Shown here: piece by piece, positions 1-7,425 of the stretch
How positions within the stretch are numbered: position 1 is the stretch's first letter
Layout of the letters: each line of letters opens with the position of its first letter
From: CAYVUM01 sp964619055
GTDB taxonomy: Bacteria; Pseudomonadota; Alphaproteobacteria; Rhodospirillales; Defluviicoccaceae
DNA: 64,000 bases
NCBI GenBank assembly: GCA_964619055.1
Contig: CAZUDB010000002.1
Coordinates: 1-64,000 of the forward strand
Direction of reading: 5' to 3'
Made by a program: the position numbers and the translations under genes
Notes under the pieces: model-generated
Seen by the model: the letters and a program-made list of their open reading frames with translations, nothing else
The model's database searches: none
Told to the model about the DNA's origin: nothing

Positions 1-1
1 G

Positions 2-35
2 TTTTAATACCGTAGTGGCCGAATGGGTATTAAAA
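2..35. repeat. AT-rich inverted repeat near parS
   Basis: A perfect 10-bp inverted repeat: TTTTAATACC at 2-11 pairs with GGTATTAAAA at 26-35 around a 14-nt loop. A second small hairpin follows (GGTCT at 62-66 with AGACC at 70-74). Neither has a T tract that would make it a standard terminator. The A-rich right arm could terminate leftward transcripts such as lutC, but this is weak. Confidence 0.4.
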
Positions 36-84
36 ACCCTCAAGGAATCAGGCCCTTTTGGGGTCTATTAGACCGATTCTAAAG

Positions 85-100
85 TGTTTCACGTGAAACA
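85..100. other. parS: parS centromere site (ParB-binding)
   Basis: The 16-mer TGTTTCACGTGAAACA is a perfect palindrome and matches the widely conserved chromosomal parS consensus bound by ParB. The symmetry extends further, to 81-104. ParB loads here, spreads and recruits SMC/condensin, and ParA moves the complex during segregation. It lies in non-coding DNA just past the 3' end of lutC. parS sites usually cluster near oriC, so the window may lie in the origin-proximal part of the chromosome (inference). No parAB genes are in the window. Confidence 0.9.
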
Positions 101-146
101 CTTTGGAATGAGACTAAGTCGCGGCGCAGGCGCTTGAAAACAGGGC

Positions 147-824
147 CTATTTTCCCACCAGGATGATGTGAAGGGACCTCGGACCGTGCGCGCCGAGCAG
201 CAGCGTCTGCTCGATGTCGGCGGTGCGGGACGGTCCCGTGATCCAGTTGACGCAGCGGGGCAGGGTGCCCGGCTCCTCCTCGGCGCGCAGCCGCGCCCAC
301 AGCTCCTCATAGCTGCCGACCACGTCGTCCTCGCGCAGGACCACCACATGCTGCGTCGGCAGGAAGGAGAGCAGCACCGGGCTGGTGGTGGAGGAAACCA
401 TCACCGCCGTACCCGTCTCGGCGATGCCGGCCGAGGCCAGCGTCACCGTCACCTTGTCCTGCTCATCGGCGGGACCGGCGGTGACGGTCAGGGCCGGTTC
501 CCGGTCCCAGCCGACGGCGTCCAGGGCCGGATCGGGGGCGCATTTGACGACCATCGGCAGGTTGCGCCCGCGCAGCAGGGAGGCCACCTCCCCCGCCACA
601 TCGGCCATGGTGGCGACGCGGGCGGTGGTGGCGTTGACCCGTTCGGCCTCGGCCCGGAACAGCGCGATCCGCCCCTCCCGATCGAGCCGCCCGCGCCGCG
701 GCACCACGTTGGCGGTGGGGTTGTCGAGGCGCCGGTCCAGTGCCGCGCGCGTGTCCTCCGGCAATGCATCGCGGCCCAAGGCCCCGCGCACGGCCGCCAG
801 CATGCCGTCCCGCGCCGATGTCAC
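147..824 (-). CDS. lutC: LutC-like lactate utilization protein (LUD domain)
   Basis: LUD (DUF162) domain protein of 225 residues, the third component of the LutABC iron-sulfur L-lactate oxidation system, which oxidises lactate to pyruvate in the cytoplasm. The C-terminal half shows the conserved family pattern: an ETGT stretch, a serine/threonine-rich turn, FLPTQHVVV, and near the end GPSRTADIE followed by LGAHGPRSLH. The GTG start at 824 overlaps the lutB stop as GTGA, indicating translational coupling. An in-frame ATG at 803 is an alternative start. Length fits the family (about 220-240). Confidence 0.86.
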   Translation of the reverse strand: MTSARDGMLAAVRGALGRDALPEDTRAALDRRLDNPTANVVPRRGRLDREGRIALFRAEAERVNATTARVATMADVAGEVASLLRGRNLPMVVKCAPDPALDAVGWDREPALTVTAGPADEQDKVTVTLASAGIAETGTAVMVSSTTSPVLLSFLPTQHVVVLREDDVVGSYEELWARLRAEEEPGTLPRCVNWITGPSRTADIEQTLLLGAHGPRSLHIILVGK

Positions 825-2245
825 GACCGGGCTCCGCCCTGGCGCGACCACTGGGCCTGGAAGGTGGCCCCCTGCGGTGCGGGCAGGTCCCGCGCACCGG
901 TCCAGCCACCGGCCAGCGGCAGGGAGCGGAACCGCCCCTTGCGGCGGCCCATCCGACCCATGACGCCGACGCCGAGCCGGGTCGCGAACTGGTAGAGCTT
1001 CGGCCGGCGCGCCAGGGCCGCCCACAGGCCGAGCCCCCGGCGCAGGGTTGCGGGCGATTTCTTGGCCTCGAACTGGCGCGCGCGCAGTTGACGGAGCATC
1101 CGCGGCAGCGGAATCCGCATCGGGCAGACGTCCTGGCACTGACCGCATAGCGTCGAGGCGTTGGGGAGGTGGCCCGCCTCGTCGATCCCGATCAGGTTGG
1201 GGATCAGCACTGCCCCCATGGGCCCGGAGTAGACCCAGCCATAGGCGTGGCCGCCGATGGCGGTGTAGACCGGGCAGTGGTTGATGCACGCACCGCAGCG
1301 GATGCAGTGCAGCATCTCCCGAAACTCGCTGCCGAGCATGTTGGTGCGGCCGTTATCCAACAGCAGGACGTGGAATTCCTCCGGCCCGTCCAAGTCGTCC
1401 GCGCGCTTTGGCCCGGTGGTGAACGTGGTGTAGACGCTCAACTCCTGGCCGGTGGCGGAGCGCGCCAGCACGCGGAGGATGGTGGTGGCGTCCTCCAGGG
1501 TGGGCACCACCTTTTCCAGGCTCGCGATCACGATCTGCACGCGCGGAACGCTCTGGGTCAGGTCCGCGTTGCCCTCGTTGGTGACCAGCACGGTGGAGCC
1601 CGTTTCGGCGATCAGCATGTTGGCGCCGGTGATGCCCACGTCGGCGGCCAGGAACTGCTTGCGGAGGATCGTTCGCGCCTCGTCCAGCATCTCTTCCGGT
1701 TGTTCGAGCGGGCGATCGGCGGGGAGGTGGGTGTGGGTTTCCCGGAAAGACTCCGCCACCTGCTCCTTGGAGAGGTGGATGGCCGGCGCGATGATGTGAG
1801 ACGGCGGCTCGTGGCGGATCTGGATGATGTACTCGCCGAGATCGGTCTCCACCGGCGTGAAGCCCGCCGCCTCCAGGGCGTCGTTGATGCCGATCTCCTC
1901 CCCGATCATGGACTTGGCTTTGGTGATGATCTTGGCGTCGGCCTCCCGGCACAGGCGCAGCACGGTTTCGCGCGCGGCTTCCGCGTCCGCGCACCAGTGG
2001 ACCTGGCCGCCGGCCGCCGTCACCTTGGCTTCAAAGCGCTCCAGATAGTGGTCAAGGTGGCCGAGCACGTGGGTCTTGATGTCCCGGGCGGCATCGCGCA
2101 GCGCCTCGAACTCCGGCAGGCGCGCCACGGCGGCCCGGCGCTTGACCGGAAAGCCGTCCGGAAACAGTTTCAGCGATGTCTGCAAGTGGTCGTCGTGGAC
2201 GGCGTTGTGCACGTTGCTTTTGAAGGCATGGGCCGTGGATCGCAT
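821..2245 (-). CDS. lutB: LutB-like iron-sulfur lactate utilization protein
   Basis: 474-residue LutB/YkgF-type protein. The N-terminal two thirds is a LUD domain (with GITGANMLIAETGSTVLVTNEGN), followed by two ferredoxin-type cysteine clusters, CIRCGACINHCP and CGQCQDVCP, that should bind 4Fe-4S clusters. It is expected to form the electron-transfer core of the LutABC complex. A strong ribosome site, GGAGGG, lies 4 bases before the ATG. It follows lutA by 48 bp and overlaps lutC by 4 bp, so the three genes form an operon. Confidence 0.92.
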   Translation of the reverse strand: MRSTAHAFKSNVHNAVHDDHLQTSLKLFPDGFPVKRRAAVARLPEFEALRDAARDIKTHVLGHLDHYLERFEAKVTAAGGQVHWCADAEAARETVLRLCREADAKIITKAKSMIGEEIGINDALEAAGFTPVETDLGEYIIQIRHEPPSHIIAPAIHLSKEQVAESFRETHTHLPADRPLEQPEEMLDEARTILRKQFLAADVGITGANMLIAETGSTVLVTNEGNADLTQSVPRVQIVIASLEKVVPTLEDATTILRVLARSATGQELSVYTTFTTGPKRADDLDGPEEFHVLLLDNGRTNMLGSEFREMLHCIRCGACINHCPVYTAIGGHAYGWVYSGPMGAVLIPNLIGIDEAGHLPNASTLCGQCQDVCPMRIPLPRMLRQLRARQFEAKKSPATLRRGLGLWAALARRPKLYQFATRLGVGVMGRMGRRKGRFRSLPLAGGWTGARDLPAPQGATFQAQWSRQGGARS

Positions 2246-2293
2246 GAAACCCTCCTGCCAGCGCGCGGTTGCGCGCCATGTCGTTTGCTTTTT

Positions 2294-3100
2294 TTACGGT
2301 TTGGCCTTGGCCTCGCCGATTGGGGCGGCGTCTTCCGTGGTGCCCGCCAGCACTTCCGCCACATGGCGGACCTGAATATCAAGCCCACGCCGTTGCAGCC
2401 GACCGGCAATGTTCATCAGGCAGCCAAGGTCGCCACCCAGCACCAGATCCGCCTCGGTGCCGGCGACGTCGTCCACTTTGGCGTCGACCATTTTTTCCGA
2501 GATCTTAGGATACTTCACGCAGAACAGACCGCCGAAACCGCAACAGGTGTCGCGATAGCCGAGTTCCTTCAAGGACAGGCCTTCGATGCCGGAAAGCAGT
2601 CGGCGAGGTTGCTCGCGAATGCCAAGCTCGCGCAGGCCTGAGCAGGAGTCGTGATAGGTGGCTACGGCCGCCAACTGGCCGGACACGGTCGATACACGCA
2701 TCACGTCGGTGAGGAACGACGTCAGTTCCCATGTCCGGTCGGCCAGGTCCTGGGCTCGCGGCAACCAGTCCGGATCGTCGGCAAACAACTCCGGGTAATG
2801 GGTCTTGATCGTGCCGCCGCACGAGCCCGACGGAACTACCACGTGGTCGAAGCCCGCAAATGCCTCGATCACTCCCTTGGCGATGGTCTTGGCATCGGCA
2901 TTGTCACCGGAGTTAAAGGCGGGTTGACCGCAGCAGGTCTGTGCGGCGGGCACAACGACGTGGCATCCTGCCTGTTTCAGGAGCTTGACGGCCGCAAATC
3001 CAACCGATGGCCGAATCAGGTCCACAAGACACGTTACAAACAGGGCCACTTTTGGCGTTTCGTCTCCCATAGCATCAGAATGGCGGTCCCGGTCCGCCAT
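2294..3100 (-). CDS. lutA: LutA-like (Fe-S)-binding CCG-domain protein
   Basis: LutA/YkgE-type subunit with two CCG domains. The first shows FVTCLVD, then TCCGQPAFNSG and SGSCGG. The second shows YHDSCSGLRELG, DTCCGFGG and DLGCLMN. These cysteine motifs bind iron-sulfur clusters in heterodisulfide-reductase-like and glycolate/lactate oxidases. First gene of the lutABC operon. The start is uncertain: neither the ATG at 3100 nor the one at 3070 has a clear ribosome site, and family members usually begin close to the KVALF stretch, which favours 3070. Confidence 0.88.
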   Translation of the reverse strand: MADRDRHSDAMGDETPKVALFVTCLVDLIRPSVGFAAVKLLKQAGCHVVVPAAQTCCGQPAFNSGDNADAKTIAKGVIEAFAGFDHVVVPSGSCGGTIKTHYPELFADDPDWLPRAQDLADRTWELTSFLTDVMRVSTVSGQLAAVATYHDSCSGLRELGIREQPRRLLSGIEGLSLKELGYRDTCCGFGGLFCVKYPKISEKMVDAKVDDVAGTEADLVLGGDLGCLMNIAGRLQRRGLDIQVRHVAEVLAGTTEDAAPIGEAKAKP

Positions 3101-3152
3101 GACAAGTCACGACGGAGGCCGGGGGCAATGACGGCCAGAGGGGCGCCTTGGA

Positions 3153-4358
3153 TTAAGAGAGGCCGATGCGCTCGACGACCGCCTTCGGAACCAGCAGCCA
3201 ATATCGCCCCTTCTGCTTCATGGCGCCGGCAGCAAGTCCAGCGGTGTCACCCGAGCCCCAGAACACGTCACCGCGAACGACGCCCTTGATGGCGCCGCCG
3301 GTGTCCTGGGCCACCATCAGCCGGCGAAACGGCTCCGACGGCCGCAACGGATGGGTTGTGTCCAGCCAGACGGGAATGCCGAGGGGAACATAGCGGGGAT
3401 CCACAGCCAAGCTGTGCTCGGCCGTGAGAGCCACGCCTTGGGCGCCGACCGGGCCAGGTCCGTCCAATTCGCGAAAGAACACATAGGATTCGTTGAGATG
3501 GAGGATTTCGTCCTGCGTTTGCGGGTTCGCTTCCAGCCAGCGGCGGATGCCCTGCATGGTCGCCTCGCCCCGCGGGATCACACCACGGCTCAAGAGCTCC
3601 CGGCCGATGGCCAGATAGCGCCGGCCGTTGCCGGCGGCATAACCGATCCGGATCGTTTCACCCGTATCCAGGCGCACCCGGCCTGAGCCCTGAATGTGGA
3701 GGAAGAACGAGTCTAGCGGATCATCGAGCCAGAGGATCTCGAGGCCGCGTCCGGCGAGCGCGCCACCATCGATTTCGGCCCGGGCGTGGTAGGGCACCAG
3801 TTGCCCACCGACCCGTCGCCCCACCTTGCGGCCATCGCCGCGGCCCTCCGTCACAAGGTCGGGCGGTCGCTTGTAGAGGGGATGTTGATAGGGTCCCTGG
3901 CGCCGGCGAGAGCCCCGCAGGTCGGGCTCGAAGTAGCCGGTGAACAGGCCATCGGCGCCGTCGCCGGCGGCCACGGCAATGGGGAGGAAACGGGTTTCGA
4001 ACCAGGTTCGCAGATTGGCGTGGCTCACTTCCAGGGCGTCATCGCACACCGCGCGCCAGTCGCCAATGGTGCCTGCAATGCCATCGGCGCCGAGAACCCG
4101 GCTCCGCGGCTGCCGGCTGAACGACGCGCACGATCGATAGATGGCCTGTAAGGCGCCGTTGTCGGCGCCGTCTTCAGTCTCGTCCCAGCCGGGCAGGTCG
4201 GCAAACTCAACGACGGTGTAACGCTGAGGCGGGAGTTCGGGACTGTCCTGGCAGCCCGCGAGCAAGAGCGTGAAGCCGGCAAGCGCGACGGCAAACCAGC
4301 GCGTGCACGGCGGCCGGTTTGCGACCTGCCGTCGAGCCGCCACGACCCAGCCCGTCAC
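3153..4358 (-). CDS. mltA: Membrane-bound lytic murein transglycosylase A
   Basis: 401-residue lipoprotein with lipobox LLAGC near residue 35, so anchored in the outer membrane facing the periplasm. It cleaves the MurNAc-GlcNAc bond of peptidoglycan, forming 1,6-anhydro-MurNAc ends. The MltA domain is followed by a C-terminal 3D domain. QDTGGAIKG carries the family's catalytic Asp region and is followed by GDVFWGSG. The start codon overlaps the stop of the Tim44-like gene upstream by 4 bp. In many alphaproteobacteria an smr gene follows mltA; here lutA follows instead. Confidence 0.93.
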   Translation of the reverse strand: MTGWVVAARRQVANRPPCTRWFAVALAGFTLLLAGCQDSPELPPQRYTVVEFADLPGWDETEDGADNGALQAIYRSCASFSRQPRSRVLGADGIAGTIGDWRAVCDDALEVSHANLRTWFETRFLPIAVAAGDGADGLFTGYFEPDLRGSRRRQGPYQHPLYKRPPDLVTEGRGDGRKVGRRVGGQLVPYHARAEIDGGALAGRGLEILWLDDPLDSFFLHIQGSGRVRLDTGETIRIGYAAGNGRRYLAIGRELLSRGVIPRGEATMQGIRRWLEANPQTQDEILHLNESYVFFRELDGPGPVGAQGVALTAEHSLAVDPRYVPLGIPVWLDTTHPLRPSEPFRRLMVAQDTGGAIKGVVRGDVFWGSGDTAGLAAGAMKQKGRYWLLVPKAVVERIGLS

Positions 4359-5059
4359 TCCATGCTGCCAGTGGCGACCAAGGACCAGTTGGGATCTTTG
4401 GACCGGGTATCCCGGGCGAATGTCCAGAAGTCCACCACTTCGGTCACGCGCTCCGGATCGCCCTCGATCACGTCATTGTGCTCGTCGCGGATGACGGAGA
4501 TCTGCTCGCTCGTGAACTTGACGGTGATATGGGCGGTGCGACCGGTCAGGTAGGCCTCGACGATCTCCGCGTTCTGGATGCCGGCCAGGTTGAGATCCAT
4601 CACCTCCCCAGCCTGCGTGCGATCGCGGATGGATTGATCAAAGTTATTGAACACTTCCGGGCTCAACATCGGTTTCAGCGAAGCAGAGTCGCCGGCGGCA
4701 AAGGCTGTCAGGATCATCTCGAACGCAATCCGACTGCCGGAGAGAAACTCATCCACATCGAAGGAACGATCGGCGCGCTTGATCTGTCTCAAGCCGGCCT
4801 CGACCCCCGTCGGTGCGGGGCGCTCGTCATCGTCCTCGAACACGTCCTCATCGTCGGCGGAGACGTCCGTCGCACGATCGGGTAAGCGGATCACCTTGTC
4901 TTCCGAGTCCCCTTCGTCGCGATTGGCTGCCTTAAAGGGGTCCGGTGTCCGCACTTCATGGCCGTCGCGTCGCCCCAGTACACTGCGCAATCGCAGAATC
5001 AGGAACCCGGCGATCACCGCGAGCAGGATAATGTCGAGAACTTGAAAATCGCCACCCAT
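4355..5059 (-). CDS. Tim44-like domain protein
   Basis: 234 residues. An N-terminal membrane helix (about 8-26) is followed by a charged acidic linker rich in D and E, and then a Tim44-like (MBA1/TIM44) domain from about residue 100 to the end. Family members in alphaproteobacteria are inner-membrane proteins whose soluble domain resembles the mitochondrial import factor Tim44. Their exact bacterial role is poorly defined. It shares a 4-bp overlap with mltA and lies divergent to fxsA, a common alphaproteobacterial layout. Confidence 0.88.
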   Translation of the reverse strand: MGGDFQVLDIILLAVIAGFLILRLRSVLGRRDGHEVRTPDPFKAANRDEGDSEDKVIRLPDRATDVSADDEDVFEDDDERPAPTGVEAGLRQIKRADRSFDVDEFLSGSRIAFEMILTAFAAGDSASLKPMLSPEVFNNFDQSIRDRTQAGEVMDLNLAGIQNAEIVEAYLTGRTAHITVKFTSEQISVIRDEHNDVIEGDPERVTEVVDFWTFARDTRSKDPNWSLVATGSME

Positions 5060-5252
5060 GGCTCTTCGATCAATGGCGCGCGGCTGCGTGTCGGATCACA
5101 ACCAAGCGTGCTCTGCTGGACCACGAGGTCCGGCTCGGTTAGACACATGCTTCAAGGCACGTTAGCGGCTTGCAGGTACGAGGTCCAGCCGACAATCGGC
5201 CACTTCTGCCCAAGCTCTTGAGACATAATCGTCGCTCGGTCGCAGGGCAACC

Positions 5253-5846
5253 ATGGGTCTTCTGCTTTTCCTCGCGTTCATTGTCATACCGATCCTGGAG
5301 ATCGCCGTATTTATCCAGGTTGGCGGCTTGATCGGTCTGGTGCCGACGCTGGTGTGCATCTTTGCCACCGCCATCATCGGCGTCGCGCTCCTGCGTCATC
5401 AAGGCTTTGCCGTGATCCGGCGGGCTAACGAGGCCGCGCAGGCGGGACGCGTTCCGGTCGCCGAAGTGTTTGACGGTTTTTGCTTGGTCGTGGCCGGCGT
5501 ATTTCTGCTGACCCCGGGATTTGTTACGGATGCGCTCGGGTTCGTGTTGCTGATCCCGGCCGTGCGGACTTGGTTGAGGCTCACCTTCGGTGCGCGCCTG
5601 GCTCAGAGCGCGACCGTGACGGTCGGTGGCATGGGGCCTGGGCAACCTGGCCATGGACAGTCTGGCCCTGGCCAGACAGGCCCGGGCCAAGCCGGCTCCG
5701 GCTCCGCGCCCGGCCGCGACAAATCGGGATCGACCGTTATCGACGCCGACTACGAAGACCTGACGGACCAGGACACGACACCGGAGGACCGCCCCGGCGC
5801 GCCCCGTCTGCCGGCCACACGGGACGATAGTCCCTGGAAACCATAG
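5253..5846 (+). CDS. fxsA: FxsA family membrane protein
   Basis: 197 residues. The N-terminal 120 residues form the FxsA domain with hydrophobic segments at about 1-22, 27-48 and 75-100, preceded by the usual PILEI pattern. FxsA is an inner-membrane protein named for suppression of F-plasmid exclusion of phage T7; its cellular job is unclear. The C-terminal tail is unusual: a Gly/Pro/Gln/Ser-rich low-complexity stretch (about 128-155) followed by an acidic Asp-rich end. It is transcribed away from the Tim44/mltA pair and converges on the FkbM-type gene. Confidence 0.88.
   Translation: MGLLLFLAFIVIPILEIAVFIQVGGLIGLVPTLVCIFATAIIGVALLRHQGFAVIRRANEAAQAGRVPVAEVFDGFCLVVAGVFLLTPGFVTDALGFVLLIPAVRTWLRLTFGARLAQSATVTVGGMGPGQPGHGQSGPGQTGPGQAGSGSAPGRDKSGSTVIDADYEDLTDQDTTPEDRPGAPRLPATRDDSPWKP
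5628..5706 (+). repeat. Degenerate GPGQ-type repeats inside fxsA
   Basis: Several imperfect tandem copies of a short GGCCNGGNCAA-like unit encode repeated GPGQ, GHGQS and GPGQT tetrapeptides in the C-terminal tail of FxsA. The copies differ in sequence, so this is not a clean microsatellite. It may vary in length between strains. Confidence 0.55.
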
Positions 5847-5898
5847 CAGCAGACACCGTTGGTGCGAGCCCATGTTCAAAGCAGGTTTGCGGACTACG

Positions 5899-6735
5899 CT
5901 ACCGACGAATCGGGTGCTCCGTGCTGTCCGTGACTTTCTTGAATCCGGTCACGTTGTGTCCCGCATTTTTGGAAATACAAATAATATTGACTGAGACAAT
6001 GTTCTCATAATGATCGTTATCGTTTTCAAAAAAATTATTTTTGCTGTAGAGTTTCGGCAAGTGCCACCAAGCATCGTATCCAAGATTCCAAACATATTCA
6101 ATTAGTGATTGTGATTTTGAAACTCGATCGTTTTCGAGATATAATACCGGGTTGTATTTTTCGATAAGTCTTGCTGCTCCGGCCAAAACGTCCTGTTCCA
6201 TGCCTTCGACATCGACTTTCAAGAGCGTGACAGTGCGCGATGGTAAGAGTGAGTCCAATGGACGGACATCCACAGAAAAACCGGTTTCCGATTTTCCCAA
6301 AGAAACACCACCGAAGTTACCCTCTACCGTATAGTCAATGATCGGTATGGTCATTTGCTCCGATGCGGCCCCACAACCGCACTGATAGGTCAAAACGTTT
6401 GTGAGACTGTTCAAAGCAATGTTGGCGCAGAGATTTTGATGCAAAAATGGCTGTGGCTCGATGGCGATTACCTGCCCTGCAGGTCCCACCGCCTTGGCGA
6501 ACGGCACAGTATGGGTACCGACGTTGGCGCCAACCTCAATTACGAACCCGCCGACTGGACAAAGCTGGGCCAGGACGTCCCATTCGTCCTTACTGTATTC
6601 GCCGTATTCGATCAGCGCCCGGCCGACAAAGCTGTCATGGTGATTGGCCAAGAACAGCCCGTGCCGCCCCTCCACAAGCGAATAGATTTCGGATAGCCGT
6701 TTGACCCGCGTCATGAGCGCGTGGATATCAGACAA
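5899..6735 (-). CDS. FkbM family methyltransferase
   Basis: 278-residue SAM-dependent methyltransferase of the FkbM type. Motif I VIEVGANVGTHTVPFAKA is at about residues 65-82, an acidic end of strand 2 in VIAIEPQP follows, and LLKVDVEGMEQDVLAGA is the typical second family block. FkbM-type enzymes O-methylate sugars or secondary metabolites; the substrate here cannot be told. The last 80 residues are rich in Asn, Lys and Tyr, and the gene is clearly richer in A+T than both neighbours, with AAA, AAT and TTT codons common. This suggests recent acquisition. It stands alone, facing fxsA. Confidence 0.87.
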   Translation of the reverse strand: MSDIHALMTRVKRLSEIYSLVEGRHGLFLANHHDSFVGRALIEYGEYSKDEWDVLAQLCPVGGFVIEVGANVGTHTVPFAKAVGPAGQVIAIEPQPFLHQNLCANIALNSLTNVLTYQCGCGAASEQMTIPIIDYTVEGNFGGVSLGKSETGFSVDVRPLDSLLPSRTVTLLKVDVEGMEQDVLAGAARLIEKYNPVLYLENDRVSKSQSLIEYVWNLGYDAWWHLPKLYSKNNFFENDNDHYENIVSVNIICISKNAGHNVTGFKKVTDSTEHPIRR

Positions 6736-6852
6736 ATCAATCGTTAAAAAGCACCAATACCGCGAAGGTCGAAGACCCTTTCGAGTGCATACTTTCCCCA
6801 GTGCTGAGTGTTGCTCTCCCCCGTTATGGTTTTCGGGCGCCGACGGCAGTCC

Positions 6853-7425
6853 TCAAATCCCGCCGCCGGCCTCCAGCCGGCCGGTTCGTGCCCAGACCCG
6901 CTCCATGACGGCGTGCACGTCCGGGTCCACGAAGCCGGCGCGCTCCAATTGGCGCACCGTATTGATCAGGTAGTCGCGGTTCAGGCCCGCCTGGCCAACG
7001 GCGTCGACGATGATGTCGGCGGCGCGGTCGGGCTCTACCGGACCAGCATACTGTTCGTGGCCCGGATCGGCCACATAGACCAGAGCCTTAATCGACGCAG
7101 CCGTGGTTTCGACCTCCAGGATCTTCGGCTCGTAAGCGTACGAGACCAACTCCCGCTCATCCAGATAAGCGCGCACGGCACCGGCGCGACAGGGTGACAC
7201 GAGATACGCGATGCCTTGGCAGGAGCCGCCGCGATCGAGGCCCAGGACCAAGCCCGGCCGTTGCGGCGTGCCGCGATAGTGGACCGAGTAGACGCAGAAG
7301 GCGCGATGATAGCCGTAGAGCACGGCGGCCCGGCGATCCTCGAACTCGAAGCCCGGGTTCCACATCAGCGAGCCGTACGCGAACACCCAAAAACCGGCGG
7401 CCGGTAGTGAATCCTCGGCACTCAT
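6853..7425 (-). CDS. chaC: ChaC-like gamma-glutamylcyclotransferase
   Basis: 190-residue ChaC family protein. It shows the signature FAYGSLMWNPGFEF near the N-terminus and a likely catalytic Glu in the YLDERELVSY block. The family splits glutathione into 5-oxoproline and Cys-Gly in the cytoplasm. Its ATG overlaps the stop of the Kef-type antiporter gene (ATGA), so the two are translationally coupled. Kef channels are controlled by glutathione and its adducts, which makes the pairing meaningful (inference). Confidence 0.9.
   Translation of the reverse strand: MSAEDSLPAAGFWVFAYGSLMWNPGFEFEDRRAAVLYGYHRAFCVYSVHYRGTPQRPGLVLGLDRGGSCQGIAYLVSPCRAGAVRAYLDERELVSYAYEPKILEVETTAASIKALVYVADPGHEQYAGPVEPDRAADIIVDAVGQAGLNRDYLINTVRQLERAGFVDPDVHAVMERVWARTGRLEAGGGI

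Noticed and set aside
1350..1375. TTATCCA-like DnaA box near 1355
   Set aside because: A single partial match inside lutB; no cluster of boxes, so no origin is called.
1169..2641. Long plus-strand open frame of 490 codons opposite lutB and lutA
   Set aside because: It is the antisense shadow of GC-rich lutB/lutA, with low-complexity His/Arg/Gly-rich product and no domain; the minus strand has clear LUD and Fe-S motifs.
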